Part shown: piece by piece, positions 36,418 through 45,632 of the stretch
How the letters are laid out: each line of letters begins with the position of its first letter
Position numbering within the stretch: position 1 is the stretch's first letter
NCBI GenBank assembly: GCA_938074045.1
Contig: CALJGI010000001.1
Span: 1 to 52,323, forward strand
DNA length: 52,323 nt
Direction of reading: 5' to 3'
Origin: an uncultured Halieaceae bacterium
GTDB lineage: Bacteria > Pseudomonadota > Gammaproteobacteria > Pseudomonadales > Halieaceae
The notes under the pieces: model-generated
What the model was told of the DNA's origin: nothing
The model's database searches: none
Seen by the model: the letters and a program-made list of their open reading frames with translations, nothing else
Position numbers and translations under genes: made by a program

Positions 36418-37647
36418 TCAGTAGCTGATGGATTGCTCCATGGTATGCCAGCGGCCGTCGCGTATTTGTGACAGAGCGGAGACAGTGACGCCCTGATGTT
36501 TATCCGGACCGAAGGATACGGGGTAGCCAAATATATCCGTGTAGTCGTCGATAGATTCCAGGGCTGCGATCAGCGAGTCCACCGTCAGGTCCGGCCCCGC
36601 TCGGGTCAGTGCTTCAACCACAATATCGGCATTGCGATAGGCTTCCAGAGCCACATATTCCGGGTTGCGGCCATGGCGTTCAACAAAGCGATCCCACCAG
36701 TAGGCGGCTTCCTCAGTGGGCGGCGAATCCCGGTACATCATGCCCATATGAACAAAGGCGTAATAACCCTCGCCGGCGCCGCTTTCCTGGTCGGCGACCG
36801 TCTGATTATAAGCGGCATTGTTGCCAACCCAGGCAACGTCTTCCCAGCCCAGTTTGCGTGCTGCCTCCAGAACCAGAATCGTGTCTCTCACCACCGTACC
36901 CATCAGTACCAGATCACACTGTGCCTCCCTCAGCTTCAGTATGGCAGAGGTAAATTCGCTTTCAGTTGGTTTGTGAGCCGAGGTCGTCAGCAGACTCATC
37001 CCCATGGCTTCCGCCTGATCTGTCGCCGCTTCGAGGATTTCCTGACCGTACTCTGTGTCCTGATAAATGGCGCAGATGCCTTTCACGCCGCGTTCTTCGA
37101 CAAAGTAGCGAGCGGCGGCCCTTATTTCATCGTAGTAGATACCGCGGGCGTGAAACTTGAGCCGATGTGCGGGGTCGACCATGGACCTGGCTCCCGAGAT
37201 GGGGAACAAGTTGGGTATATTCTCCTCCAGCAATTGGGTCAGCACGGCATTATTAGTCTGGGTGCCAATGGCCATCACCATGGCGAATATATTGTCCCGG
37301 TGGATCAGTTTATTGGCGACCGATATGGCCTTGGGTACCTGGTACTGATTGTCTTCCACCACCAGTTTGATTTTGCGCCCGTGAATGCCGCCGGCTTCGT
37401 TGGCCTCATCAAACCGCATGCGCGTTCCGTTTGCACCATCCACCCCCAGGGTCGCAATGGCCCCGGATAAATCGGTGTGCATGCCCAGAACGATTTCGGT
37501 ATCGGTGACCCCTCTAACCTCGGCTGCACCGGTGGCGTTGCCGTCCTCTGAATCAGTGGCCTGTTCACCACACCCCAACAGGAGAAAAAGGGTGGCGGGC
37601 AATAGCAGGGTAATATTTCTGATGGTCTGGTGGATGCCTGGCTTCAT
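36418..37647 (-). CDS. Liv-type ABC transporter substrate-binding lipoprotein
   Basis: 409 residues. A signal peptide ends in lipobox LLGC. The mature protein follows the periplasmic type I fold of the LivJ family: TEIVLGMHTDLSGAIATLGVDGANGTRMRFDEANEAGG region, GRKIKLVVEDNQYQVPKA, and a central Ser/Arg-rich ligand hinge ISGARSMVDP. It captures the substrate for the permeases LivH/LivM encoded upstream. GGAG eight bases before the ATG. Proximity to the acyl-CoA ligase suggests an organic acid ligand rather than an amino acid (inference). Confidence 0.88.
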   Translation of the reverse strand: MKPGIHQTIRNITLLLPATLFLLLGCGEQATDSEDGNATGAAEVRGVTDTEIVLGMHTDLSGAIATLGVDGANGTRMRFDEANEAGGIHGRKIKLVVEDNQYQVPKAISVANKLIHRDNIFAMVMAIGTQTNNAVLTQLLEENIPNLFPISGARSMVDPAHRLKFHARGIYYDEIRAAARYFVEERGVKGICAIYQDTEYGQEILEAATDQAEAMGMSLLTTSAHKPTESEFTSAILKLREAQCDLVLMGTVVRDTILVLEAARKLGWEDVAWVGNNAAYNQTVADQESGAGEGYYAFVHMGMMYRDSPPTEEAAYWWDRFVERHGRNPEYVALEAYRNADIVVEALTRAGPDLTVDSLIAALESIDDYTDIFGYPVSFGPDKHQGVTVSALSQIRDGRWHTMEQSISY

Positions 37648-37713
37648 TTTGGTTGCTCCATGAGTGGCTCTGAGTCGTCAGGGGTTATGCCGACGACCGG
37701 ATTGGGTGCGGGC

Positions 37714-39543
37714 TTATGTGTACATGCTATCAATCAGCTCGGCATATTTCACATTGACCACTTTGCGCTTGAGTTTCATTGTCGGTGTCAGCTCTTCGTC
37801 TTCCGGGTCCAGTAACTGGTCTATCAGTCGACATTTCTTGATGGTTTCGACCCGGGCGAACTTGCTGTTTACCTGTTCAATCTCCTGCCAGATCAAATCC
37901 TTGACTGCATCGGTGTGACACAGGCTGGTGTAATTGGTAAATGGAACATTCTCGTCCTGCGCAAACTTGGTGACATTTTCCTCGTCTATCATAATCAGGC
38001 ACGTGAGGTAGGGCCGTGCATCACCAATCACGACGGCGTCGGAAATATACGCTGAGAATTTCAGTCGGTTCTCAATCTCGCTGGGCGTGATGTTTTTGCC
38101 TCCAGCGGTAATGATCACATCCTTGATACGGTCCAGTATGTAGATAAAACCGTCTTCATCCACCCGTCCCACATCGCCGGTATAGAGCCAGCCGTCTTTG
38201 ATCGTTTCAGCGGTTTTCTCCGGATTGTTCCAATAGCCGCTGATGACGCCGGGCCCACGGATGAGGATTTCCCCCTCATCTGACAGTTTGACCTCGGTGC
38301 TGCCTACCGCCCGACCTATGCTGCCGATACGGAAATCTTCCCGGGTGTTGGCGGTGGCGAGGCCGGTGCATTCGGTTTGCCCATAGACTTCATACATTGG
38401 CTTGCCGATGGCCCAGAACCACTCGATCAGTTCCGGGGCAATGGGTGCTGCTGCTGTGGATAGCCAGCGGGCATTATGTATCCCGAGGAATTTTTGTATG
38501 TTCTTGAACACCAGGTGATGGGCGATAAAACCCAGTAGTCGTGTCATTAGCGGCACCGGGACCTGGCGCTGCTGCATATCGGCCATGCGGTAGCCTATCT
38601 TCAGGGCTGTTTCATAGGACCAGCGGCCAAGAGCGGTGCCATCTTTCAGCTTCATGGCGATGGTTGAGAATTGTTTTTCCCACACCCGGGGCACAGCGAA
38701 ATGGATGCTGGGTGAAACTTCCTGCTGGTCGTGGACGCTGGTTTCCAGACTCTCCACGATATTTACGGCGGACCTGCTTTCCATGGGCGAGGAGGTATAG
38801 AACATACGACCGGCGATATGGGCCAGAGGCAAAAAGGCCAATTGTTGGTCATCGGGAGATATGCCATAGGCCTCCTGCAATACCTGCATCATGTACAGCA
38901 TATTGCGTTGGCTGATCATAGCGCCTTTGGGTGGGCCGGTGGTTCCCGAGGTGTAGGTCAGAACGATGAGTGCTTCCGGATCGGCGGCGTTGATTTCTTC
39001 CAGCCAGCACTCGGGGTGCTGCGCGGCGTACTCCCGGCCCAGCTCCTGCAAAGCGGCGAAACTCAGGCACTGCTCGTCATCCAGTGTGCGCAACCCTTCC
39101 ATATCGAAAATAATGATTTTGTCCAGACAGGGCGTGCGCTCGCGCACCTGCAACACCTTATCCAGTTGTTCCTCGTCTTCGGCGAAATAGAAGCGGGTGC
39201 CGCTGTCATTGATCAGATACTCCACCTGCTCTGCCGCATCGGTGGGATAGACACCATTACAGATGGCGCCGATGCCAAGCACCCCAAGATCAGCAAACAA
39301 CCATTCTTTGTTTACCTCGGAAGCGATGGAACAGACGTCGCCCCGGTTGAGACCCAGGGCCTTGAGCCCCAGGCCAGCCAGACGGGCTTCTTCGCCGTAG
39401 TCGGCCCAGGTGTATTCGTTCCAGATACCCAGGTCTTTTTCCCGCAGGGCCACCCGGTCGGCATCTTCCACAACCCGTTTCCAGAACAACTGCCCAATCG
39501 TGCGGCAGCCATCGACCTCGATTTTATAGGGAGGGGTCGTCAT
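37714..39543 (-). CDS. AMP-binding long-chain acyl-CoA ligase family protein
   Basis: 609 residues from ATG 39543, which overlaps the livF-like stop (TGATG); a GTG three codons earlier is an alternative. The adenylation motifs are present: A3 LTYTSGTTGPPKGAM, YEVYGQTECTG, A7 YTGDVGRVDEDGF and the C-terminal KDVIITAGGKNITPSEIEN. The length and N-terminus (TWADYGEEARLAGLGLKALGL type) fit long-chain FadD-like ligases. It converts a carboxylic acid to its CoA thioester in the cytoplasm. Being embedded in the transporter operon, it probably activates the imported substrate. Confidence 0.9.
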   Translation of the reverse strand: MTTPPYKIEVDGCRTIGQLFWKRVVEDADRVALREKDLGIWNEYTWADYGEEARLAGLGLKALGLNRGDVCSIASEVNKEWLFADLGVLGIGAICNGVYPTDAAEQVEYLINDSGTRFYFAEDEEQLDKVLQVRERTPCLDKIIIFDMEGLRTLDDEQCLSFAALQELGREYAAQHPECWLEEINAADPEALIVLTYTSGTTGPPKGAMISQRNMLYMMQVLQEAYGISPDDQQLAFLPLAHIAGRMFYTSSPMESRSAVNIVESLETSVHDQQEVSPSIHFAVPRVWEKQFSTIAMKLKDGTALGRWSYETALKIGYRMADMQQRQVPVPLMTRLLGFIAHHLVFKNIQKFLGIHNARWLSTAAAPIAPELIEWFWAIGKPMYEVYGQTECTGLATANTREDFRIGSIGRAVGSTEVKLSDEGEILIRGPGVISGYWNNPEKTAETIKDGWLYTGDVGRVDEDGFIYILDRIKDVIITAGGKNITPSEIENRLKFSAYISDAVVIGDARPYLTCLIMIDEENVTKFAQDENVPFTNYTSLCHTDAVKDLIWQEIEQVNSKFARVETIKKCRLIDQLLDPEDEELTPTMKLKRKVVNVKYAELIDSMYT

Positions 39544-40322
39544 CAGCGCCACGTCTTTCTCTGTTTCCAGCGACGTCGTCCGCGCACGCCTTCGTCCTTC
39601 ATGCCGAGATAAAACTCCTGGATGTCGGGGGCATCCTTCAATCGTTCGGAGGTGTCCTCCATCACGATACGACCGTTCTCCATCACGTACCCGTACTCAC
39701 TGATATCCAGTGCCATTTTCGCGTTCTGCTCGATAAGCAAAACGGTGATTCCCCGTTCCGCGTTCAGGCGCTTGACGATGGCGGCGATCTCGGCGACATA
39801 CTTGGGGGATAGACCCAGAGAGGGTTCGTCCAGCAGCATGATGGAGGGGTTCAGCATCAGCGCACGTCCAATAGCCAGCATTTGTTGCTGGCCGCCGGAC
39901 AGGAAGCCCGCGGCCAGGCCACGCAATTCCCGCAGTGCCGGAAAGTATTCGTACACCTGCTCGAGATCGGTCTGTACGCCGGCGTCACGTCGGCTGAAGG
40001 CACCCACCTTGAGATTTTCATCAACCGTCAGGAAAGGAAAAACTTCGCGTCCCTCAGGTACGTGAGCAATACCACGTCTGGCGACCACGTCGGGGTCAAG
40101 ATTGTGAATAGGCTCACCGTTCAGATGGACGCTGCCCTTTTGCGGCTCCATGGCGCCGCTGATGGTTTTGAGAACCGTGGTCTTGCCCGCGCCGTTTGCG
40201 CCCAGCAAGGCCACCACCTGGCCTGCGGCGACATCCAGACTGATCCCGCGTATGGCCATGATAGGGCCATAGTAGGTTTCAATGTTGCGCACCTGGAGTG
40301 CGCCTGCCGTTACATCAGTCAC
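39543..40322 (-). CDS. livF: Liv-type ABC transporter ATP-binding protein (LivF-like)
   Basis: 259 residues. Walker A LLGANGAGKTT, signature LSGGQQQMLAIGRAL, Walker B IMLLDEPSLGLSP and a switch histidine-region VLLIEQNAKMAL give the standard LivF pattern. A C-terminal basic tail (GRRRWKQRKTW) extends beyond the usual end. It overlaps the LivG-like gene by eight bases and the ligase gene by one. The symbol names the transporter class, not the substrate. Confidence 0.93.
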   Translation of the reverse strand: MTDVTAGALQVRNIETYYGPIMAIRGISLDVAAGQVVALLGANGAGKTTVLKTISGAMEPQKGSVHLNGEPIHNLDPDVVARRGIAHVPEGREVFPFLTVDENLKVGAFSRRDAGVQTDLEQVYEYFPALRELRGLAAGFLSGGQQQMLAIGRALMLNPSIMLLDEPSLGLSPKYVAEIAAIVKRLNAERGITVLLIEQNAKMALDISEYGYVMENGRIVMEDTSERLKDAPDIQEFYLGMKDEGVRGRRRWKQRKTWR

Positions 40323-41079
40323 CGAGATAGGCCCGCCGTACTTCCGGATGATTCTGGATATCCTGCGGTGCGCCGATGGCGACGACGGCGCCGTCTGCCA
40401 CGGCCATCACCCGACTCGATGCCCGCGCCACCAGGCTCATATCATGCTCTACCATAATGACCGTCGCCCCGTAGTCCTGACTCACATCTTCTATCCAGTG
40501 GGAAACGTCTTCGGTTTCTTCGGGGTTCAGCCCGGAGGAGGGCTCGTCCAGCAGAAGCAGTTTGGGTTGGATACACAGCGCCCGGGCCACCTCTACCATT
40601 TTGCGCACGCCATACGGCAGGCTGCCAATCACTTGATCGCGATAGCTTTGCAAATCCAACAGATCAATGACGTCCTCTACGACCTGGCGAAATGCGAGTT
40701 CCTGGCGGGCGACGCTGGGTAAAAACAATAACTCACTGAACAGATTTGTGCGGCTGTGCACGTGACGCCCGATCAACATGTTTCTCAGTACCGTTTCGTG
40801 CTCAAACAATTCAGTGTTCTGGAATGTGCGCGCAATGCCCAGTTCAGCAATACGGTGTGCGGGAATATCGCTGATTTTTTGCCCATCAAAAACGATATCT
40901 CCGCTATCGGCGTCGTAGAGTCGACTGATTAGATTAAATAAACTGGTTTTCCCCGCACCGTTGGGGCCAATGATGCTGAAGACTTCCCCGGGCATGACCT
41001 CAAAACTGACATCATCCACGGCGCGCACTCCGCCGAAACTCAGCGACAGTGAATGGGTGCTGAGCAGAGCTTCGCTCAT
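40315..41079 (-). CDS. livG: Liv-type ABC transporter ATP-binding protein (LivG-like)
   Basis: 254 residues from ATG 41079, which overlaps the LivM-like stop by four bases (ATGA). Walker A IIGPNGAGKTS, the LivG-type signature LPYGVRKMVEVARAL instead of LSGGQ, and Walker B LLLDEPSSGLNPEE are clear, as is the LivG-specific RTFQNTELF. The open frame extends upstream to 41631 but that part is an out-of-frame reading of livM. Confidence 0.93.
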   Translation of the reverse strand: MSEALLSTHSLSLSFGGVRAVDDVSFEVMPGEVFSIIGPNGAGKTSLFNLISRLYDADSGDIVFDGQKISDIPAHRIAELGIARTFQNTELFEHETVLRNMLIGRHVHSRTNLFSELLFLPSVARQELAFRQVVEDVIDLLDLQSYRDQVIGSLPYGVRKMVEVARALCIQPKLLLLDEPSSGLNPEETEDVSHWIEDVSQDYGATVIMVEHDMSLVARASSRVMAVADGAVVAIGAPQDIQNHPEVRRAYLGD

Positions 41080-42152
41080 CGTACCCGCTCCGTGCGTAAA
41101 TAGGATTTCTGTCGTTTGTGAGTCGACTTTCGGTAAAGGGGAAATTCGCTGAAATACTGGCGGATTTTCAGCCAGCGCCCGTACATGCCGAGGGGCTCGT
41201 AGATCAGCACCAGCACCAGAATCAGGCCGAAGACGCCTGGCTCCAGGCCGGGTAGTTGGGCCACGGCCGCTGGCAGCAGGTCTCGTGAGATGGCCAGCAG
41301 CTGGGGCAGTAACACGATAAAGATGGCGCCAAAAAACACGCCATGCAGAGAACCCAGCCCACCCACCACCACCATGAGCAAAAGCTGTATAGATGTCAGC
41401 AGGGTAAAGGCGTCGGGGGATAGATAGCCCAGCTTGTGGGCAAACAGGGCGCCAGCAACGCCGGTAAAGGCGGCGGAGATAGCAAAGGCGGTGCTTTTGG
41501 CGTTGGCGAGATTGATGCCCATGCTCTGGGCGGATATCTCTGAATCCCGTATCGCCGCCAGGGCTCGGCCGGTGGGGCTGCGCAACAGGTTCAGGGCCAG
41601 GAACAGGCACCCTGTCACACAAGCCAGGCACAGGTAGTAAAACGGCCAGCTACCGCTGAGGGAATATCCGAAGAGTTCAGGTTTGGGTACCACGATGCCG
41701 CGGTAGCCCCCGGTGACAGACTCCCAATGCGCAATCAGTTGCTCCACCACGATGGCGAAGGCCAGGGTGGCGATGGCCAGGTAAATGCCGGTCATGCGCA
41801 GGGTAGGGCGTCCGATCATAATGCCCGCCACGGCACTCAGGAGGCCAGCGAACAAAATAGATAGGGGTAGTGGAACACCCCGCTGCAAACACCAGGTGTG
41901 GGTGTATGCGCCGATGGCAAGAAAGGCGGCGTGGCCCAGGCTGACCAGTCCGGTGTAGCCCACCAGCAACATCAGGCCAATACCCGCAATAGCGTATATA
42001 AAGACCAGCGACAACTCACCCAGAAAGAACCGGTCCAGAAACCAGGGCGCCGCCAATACCGATAATGCGAGCAAGGCGTACCAGAACCGCTGGCCGTTGT
42101 GCAGGAACAGATTGATGTCCTGCTGATACCGGGTTTTGAGTACAAATCTCAT
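41076..42152 (-). CDS. livM: Liv-type ABC transporter permease (LivM-like)
   Basis: 358 residues from ATG 42152, chosen because the residues before it are not membrane-like and the start then falls 40 bases after the LivH-like gene. About nine to ten membrane helices. The family segments GYTGLVSLGHAAFLAIGAY, GRALAAIRDSEISAQSMGIN and GGLGSLHGVFFGA are typical of LivM. Confidence 0.92.
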   Translation of the reverse strand: MRFVLKTRYQQDINLFLHNGQRFWYALLALSVLAAPWFLDRFFLGELSLVFIYAIAGIGLMLLVGYTGLVSLGHAAFLAIGAYTHTWCLQRGVPLPLSILFAGLLSAVAGIMIGRPTLRMTGIYLAIATLAFAIVVEQLIAHWESVTGGYRGIVVPKPELFGYSLSGSWPFYYLCLACVTGCLFLALNLLRSPTGRALAAIRDSEISAQSMGINLANAKSTAFAISAAFTGVAGALFAHKLGYLSPDAFTLLTSIQLLLMVVVGGLGSLHGVFFGAIFIVLLPQLLAISRDLLPAAVAQLPGLEPGVFGLILVLVLIYEPLGMYGRWLKIRQYFSEFPLYRKSTHKRQKSYLRTERVR

Positions 42153-42192
42153 TGTTCGAAACCCGCTACTGGTGTGGGTAAGGCCATTACGC

Positions 42193-43062
42193 TCACACCT
42201 TCTTCTTCTGCATGGTGGCAAAAAGCCCCTCGGGGCGCAGAAACAGCATGATCAACAGAATCGCGTAGGCGGTGGTGTCCGCAAACCCCGGTGGGAGATA
42301 CAGGCCGGCAAATTGCTCGGCTATGCCCACGATCAGGCCGCCGATAATGGCACCGGGCAGGCTGCCAAAACCCCCGACAATGGCCGCCGCAAAGGCTTTG
42401 ACGCCGATAAAGCCCATCACCGGTTCCACCAGGGAGATGGGAGCAACCAACACCCCGGCAACCGCCGCCAGTGCCGCCGACATGGCCCACACCAATGAGT
42501 AAATGCGTTTCACCGGTATTCCCACGTAGTAGGCGGCGAGTTGATTTTGGGATGCCGCCTGCATGGCAATGCCCAGGCGGGTAAAGCGGAAGAAGGCAAA
42601 CAGCAGGGCGCACAAGATAACGGTGCCAAGAATAATGGCCATGTTTTCATAGCCGATGGAGATATCACCCAGCCGGATCACATTGCCGGAGAATGGGTTT
42701 GATACTGCTTTGGTTTCTGTACCCCACACAGCCCCCGCGAAGGCCCGAAGCATAAAGCCGAGACCGATGGTGATCATAAGTACCGCGAAGGGGGGTTCCC
42801 CAATCATGGGCCGCAGCAGTATGCGTTCGATCAGCACACCGACGATGGCCAGACTGACGATGGTTGCGACCACCCCGAGAACAAAAGGCATGCCCGCGAT
42901 ATTGATCCAGGTGTAGGCCAGATAGGCCCCCAGCATCATCATGTCGCCCTGGGCAAAGTTGACCATTTCGGTGGCTTTGTAGATCAGGACAAAACCCATG
43001 GCGATGAGGCCATAGACGCAGCCCTGAGATATACCACTGATGAGTAGCTGAAGAACTTCCAT
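42193..43062 (-). CDS. livH: Liv-type ABC transporter permease (LivH-like)
   Basis: 289 residues from ATG 43062, with AAGG six bases upstream; an extension to 43116 lacks family residues. About eight membrane helices. Marks: GISQGCVYGLIAMGFVLIYKATEMVNFAQGD region, RLGIAMQAASQNQLAAYYVGI and GGFGSLPGAIIGG. First gene of the operon running through livM, livG, livF, the acyl-CoA ligase, the binding protein and the crotonase. Confidence 0.92.
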   Translation of the reverse strand: MEVLQLLISGISQGCVYGLIAMGFVLIYKATEMVNFAQGDMMMLGAYLAYTWINIAGMPFVLGVVATIVSLAIVGVLIERILLRPMIGEPPFAVLMITIGLGFMLRAFAGAVWGTETKAVSNPFSGNVIRLGDISIGYENMAIILGTVILCALLFAFFRFTRLGIAMQAASQNQLAAYYVGIPVKRIYSLVWAMSAALAAVAGVLVAPISLVEPVMGFIGVKAFAAAIVGGFGSLPGAIIGGLIVGIAEQFAGLYLPPGFADTTAYAILLIMLFLRPEGLFATMQKKKV

Positions 43063-43099
43063 GCTGTACCTTATTTTTCTGGCCTGATAGTACACGGGG

Positions 43100-43116
43100 G
43101 TGGCACTCTGTACCAC
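43100..43116. promoter_or_regulatory. Imperfect palindrome in the liv-operon promoter region
   Basis: GTGGCAC-TCT-GTACCAC has 7-base arms with one mismatch. A minus-strand TACTAT (43092-43087) is a possible -10, putting the palindrome over the -35 region. It may be an operator for an unlinked regulator. Weak evidence. Confidence 0.3.
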
Positions 43117-43244
43117 TGGTGTCTGCCGGCTTCAGGCCTTTAGAGGATTGCCAATACCGATATCGTGGTGCAGGCTGTGACCAAAGGGTTGCTGGTACTG
43201 GAGTGTGCTGGGATTAACGCTGCGATGGGCTGGAGTTGGTACGT

Positions 43245-43889
43245 GTGTTGAATATGAATTTCGAGGAGCGGGTGGTGTTAAACACCCGACAGATGGAGTG
43301 GGTAGCCAGTCCACGGGCTGGGGTCTGGCGCAAGCCGCTGGTCCGGGAGGAGGCTGAGCAGGGTCACGCGACCAGTATCGTTCAGTACGAGCCGGGTGCG
43401 AGTTTCTCTGCGCACAATCATCCCGGTGGGGAGGAAATTCTGGTCCTTGAAGGCACATTTTCCGACCAGACCGGAGACTATGGTCCCGGTACCTATTTTC
43501 GAAACCCCGCGGGCTTCAGGCACGCACCCTTTAGCGATCCCGGGTGCGTCATCCTGGTGAAGCTGCATCAGTTTCATCCGGGGGATGACGCTCACGTGGT
43601 CGTAGATACCAAGACAGCTGAGTGGCTGCCTGGGCACGGCGGACTCAGGGTGCTGCCGCTGCATGAATACCAGGGGGAGTCAGTCGCGCTGGTCCATTGG
43701 CCCGCCGGTGAGCGTTTTCAACGTCATGTGCACCCGGGTGGTGAGGAAATATATGTCATGAAAGGTGAATTGCGGGATGAGCATGGTCAGTATCCCGTGG
43801 GCACCTGGATTCGTAGCCCCCACATGAGCGAGCACTTTCCCTTTGTTACTGAAGATACGCTTATCTGGGTGAAGACGGGTCACCTGTAA
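43245..43889 (+). CDS. Bicupin protein, ChrR-like cupin domains
   Basis: About 214 residues with two cupin domains. Metal-binding motifs HNHPGGEEILVLEG in the first and HVHPGGEEIYVMKG in the second each supply the His/His/Glu set. FRNPAGFRHAPFSDPGCVI and WIRSPHMSEHFPF resemble the cupin half of ChrR anti-sigma factors, but the N-terminal zinc domain of ChrR is absent, so anti-sigma activity is not expected. GTG 43245 has GGAG nine bases upstream; TTG 43248 and ATG 43254 are alternatives. It is followed after 18 bases by the PhyH gene. Confidence 0.8.
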   Translation: MLNMNFEERVVLNTRQMEWVASPRAGVWRKPLVREEAEQGHATSIVQYEPGASFSAHNHPGGEEILVLEGTFSDQTGDYGPGTYFRNPAGFRHAPFSDPGCVILVKLHQFHPGDDAHVVVDTKTAEWLPGHGGLRVLPLHEYQGESVALVHWPAGERFQRHVHPGGEEIYVMKGELRDEHGQYPVGTWIRSPHMSEHFPFVTEDTLIWVKTGHL

Positions 43890-43907
43890 AGCAAAGTGCG
43901 CTAGAAG

Positions 43908-44681
43908 ATGAAAAGAGAAATAGAACCAGACACGTTAAAAGGTGAGCTCCGGGAAAATGGCTTCCTGATTGTGCCCGGCCTTTGCGAAGGTGGACTGATG
44001 TCTCGTATACGCGCTGTCGCAGAAAGGGAATCTGCAAGGGTCAGGTCAGAGTTGGGTGATCGTGATATCGGTATTGGAAGCGCGGCCGGTTACCACGAAA
44101 TTGTTCAGCGTTCGCCGGGCCGTTGGGATGTGCCCATCTCGCTGGAGGAATTTGGTCTGGATCGCCATGCCATGCCCTGGTGGCCTCTTGTCGCCGCGGC
44201 GCTGGGTGAAGACGCCGAAGATACCTATAGCGGGGTGGTGTCGTCGGAACCTGGCAGCCCGGCACAATTCTGGCATTCGGACTCGCCCCACATCGATGCC
44301 GATCATCGCCCACCCCACGCCATAAATGTGCTGATCGCATTGCATGATATCCCGCTGGAAATGGGGCCGACTGAGTGCGCCGCGGGTAGCCACGTTCTGA
44401 CTAATCATCTTCAGAACCCGACACTGATTATTGAGCAGCTGATTTATCAGCATGCAGAAACCACACCTGAAACCCTGGTGGCCGGTGGCAGGCTGCCCAT
44501 CCCTGTCAATTGTGTGAGCCCCCTGACCGTTGGCTCCGCTCTGATCTTTGATGATCGATTGCTGCACCGGGGACAGGCCAATCAATCGCAGGCAACGCGA
44601 CACGTGGCGTATTTTTCCTATTGCGCTAAGGGCTATACCGAAAACACACATTTCGAGGCGCAGCGTTCCGTATTCGAATGA
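43908..44681 (+). CDS. PhyH-family Fe(II)/2-oxoglutarate dioxygenase
   Basis: 257 residues. The iron-binding facial triad is H123-S-D125 (QFWHSDSPH) and H220 (LLHRGQANQS), and R231 is placed to bind 2-oxoglutarate. GFLIVPGL near the start is the usual PhyH opening. Members hydroxylate diverse small molecules and lipids; the substrate is unknown. It probably forms a two-gene unit with the bicupin. It converges on the DUF1080 gene with 25 bases between. Confidence 0.85.
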   Translation: MKREIEPDTLKGELRENGFLIVPGLCEGGLMSRIRAVAERESARVRSELGDRDIGIGSAAGYHEIVQRSPGRWDVPISLEEFGLDRHAMPWWPLVAAALGEDAEDTYSGVVSSEPGSPAQFWHSDSPHIDADHRPPHAINVLIALHDIPLEMGPTECAAGSHVLTNHLQNPTLIIEQLIYQHAETTPETLVAGGRLPIPVNCVSPLTVGSALIFDDRLLHRGQANQSQATRHVAYFSYCAKGYTENTHFEAQRSVFE

Positions 44682-44706
44682 AGGAGAAACGCCCAGGTGT
44701 TATGGG

Positions 44707-45630
44707 TCAGGGGCGGCAGGATTCTTCTATGTGCTCGACCAGGTAATCGCGGTAGTTGCTTGATTCTTCCTGCGTGCAGCCGGCCAGGTTCAGCAATCTG
44801 ATGTTGCGAAATTGCACGGGATGGCCCTCCGCTTGCAGGCTGAAGTACCCGCCTGATACCGCTGTTCCATCCTGTTTGTATTCGGGCAAAAACCCGGACA
44901 CCATCCCGCCGCCTATCCGGGGTTCGGTGTAACTGAGCACCGATGTGCCGTTGATGAAATGCTCCATATGTTCGTTGCCCAGCACCAGAAGATCCAGCGT
45001 TACCCATTGTTCGCCCGGGTAGGTTTTAGAAGATGAGTTAACGCAATGCTGCTCGATCAGGTTGCCGTTCATGTGTACATGAGTGCCCGGGGTACATAGA
45101 TTTCCGGTCGGGCGTTGTGCCTGCCCACCGCTGCCGAGTAGCTGAACTTCTATCGAGGTGGGGAAATCCTGCATCAGGCCCATATTCTCCGCTGAGGGGG
45201 AATGTGCCATGACGCCACTGTTTTCCAGGGCCCACCCCGGGGCGCCTTTGGCCTGCTCACCCTGAAATCGATACTCCAGGGCCAAAATGTAGTGTGAATA
45301 CGGCGTGTTATAAAAAATGTGGCCAAAACGGTGATCAAATTCATCATATGCCGCATAACTTACGGACAGCGCGCCATCGGCAACATGGAATGTGTCGCCG
45401 AAATTTTCTCCCGCGGGATAGCCACGAATTTTTGGCGTCCAGCCATCGAGATTGCGGCCATTGAACAAACTGACCCAGTCCTCTTGCGCCATGTCCGGGT
45501 TTGCAATGAGTGCATAGAGGCGATCGAGCCGGCTGGCATCACCCCCGGCGCTTGCCGGTGCTGTCAGCAGGGGAAGAAGTAGCAGGGCAGCCAGACCGCG
45601 TCCGATTGCATTTCGAAATAAAGAGTTCAC
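44707..45630 (-). CDS. Exported DUF1080 protein (3-keto-glycoside hydrolase family)
   Basis: 307 residues. A signal peptide (about 1-28, ending APASAGG) precedes a concanavalin-like DUF1080 domain with the hallmark LFNGRNLDGW near 55-65, then FHVADGALSV, and a central IEVQLLG strand. DUF1080 enzymes are reported to cleave 3-keto-disaccharides and 3-keto-glycosides. The C-terminus has two cysteines (GCTQEES, EESCRP) that could form a disulfide. Last gene of a four-gene operon; the gap to the TIM-barrel gene is two bases. Confidence 0.85.
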   Translation of the reverse strand: MNSLFRNAIGRGLAALLLLPLLTAPASAGGDASRLDRLYALIANPDMAQEDWVSLFNGRNLDGWTPKIRGYPAGENFGDTFHVADGALSVSYAAYDEFDHRFGHIFYNTPYSHYILALEYRFQGEQAKGAPGWALENSGVMAHSPSAENMGLMQDFPTSIEVQLLGSGGQAQRPTGNLCTPGTHVHMNGNLIEQHCVNSSSKTYPGEQWVTLDLLVLGNEHMEHFINGTSVLSYTEPRIGGGMVSGFLPEYKQDGTAVSGGYFSLQAEGHPVQFRNIRLLNLAGCTQEESSNYRDYLVEHIEESCRP

Positions 45631-45632
45631 AG

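Noticed and set aside
36496..37470. 324-codon open frame on the plus strand
   Set aside because: Antisense to the Liv-type binding protein gene; no domain and no ribosome site.
38731..39612. 293-codon open frame on the plus strand
   Set aside because: Antisense to the acyl-CoA ligase gene, which carries all adenylation motifs.
41080..41631. Long N-terminal extension of the LivG-like protein
   Set aside because: The extra residues are an out-of-frame reading of livM; the ATG at 41079 matches the family start and overlaps the livM stop.
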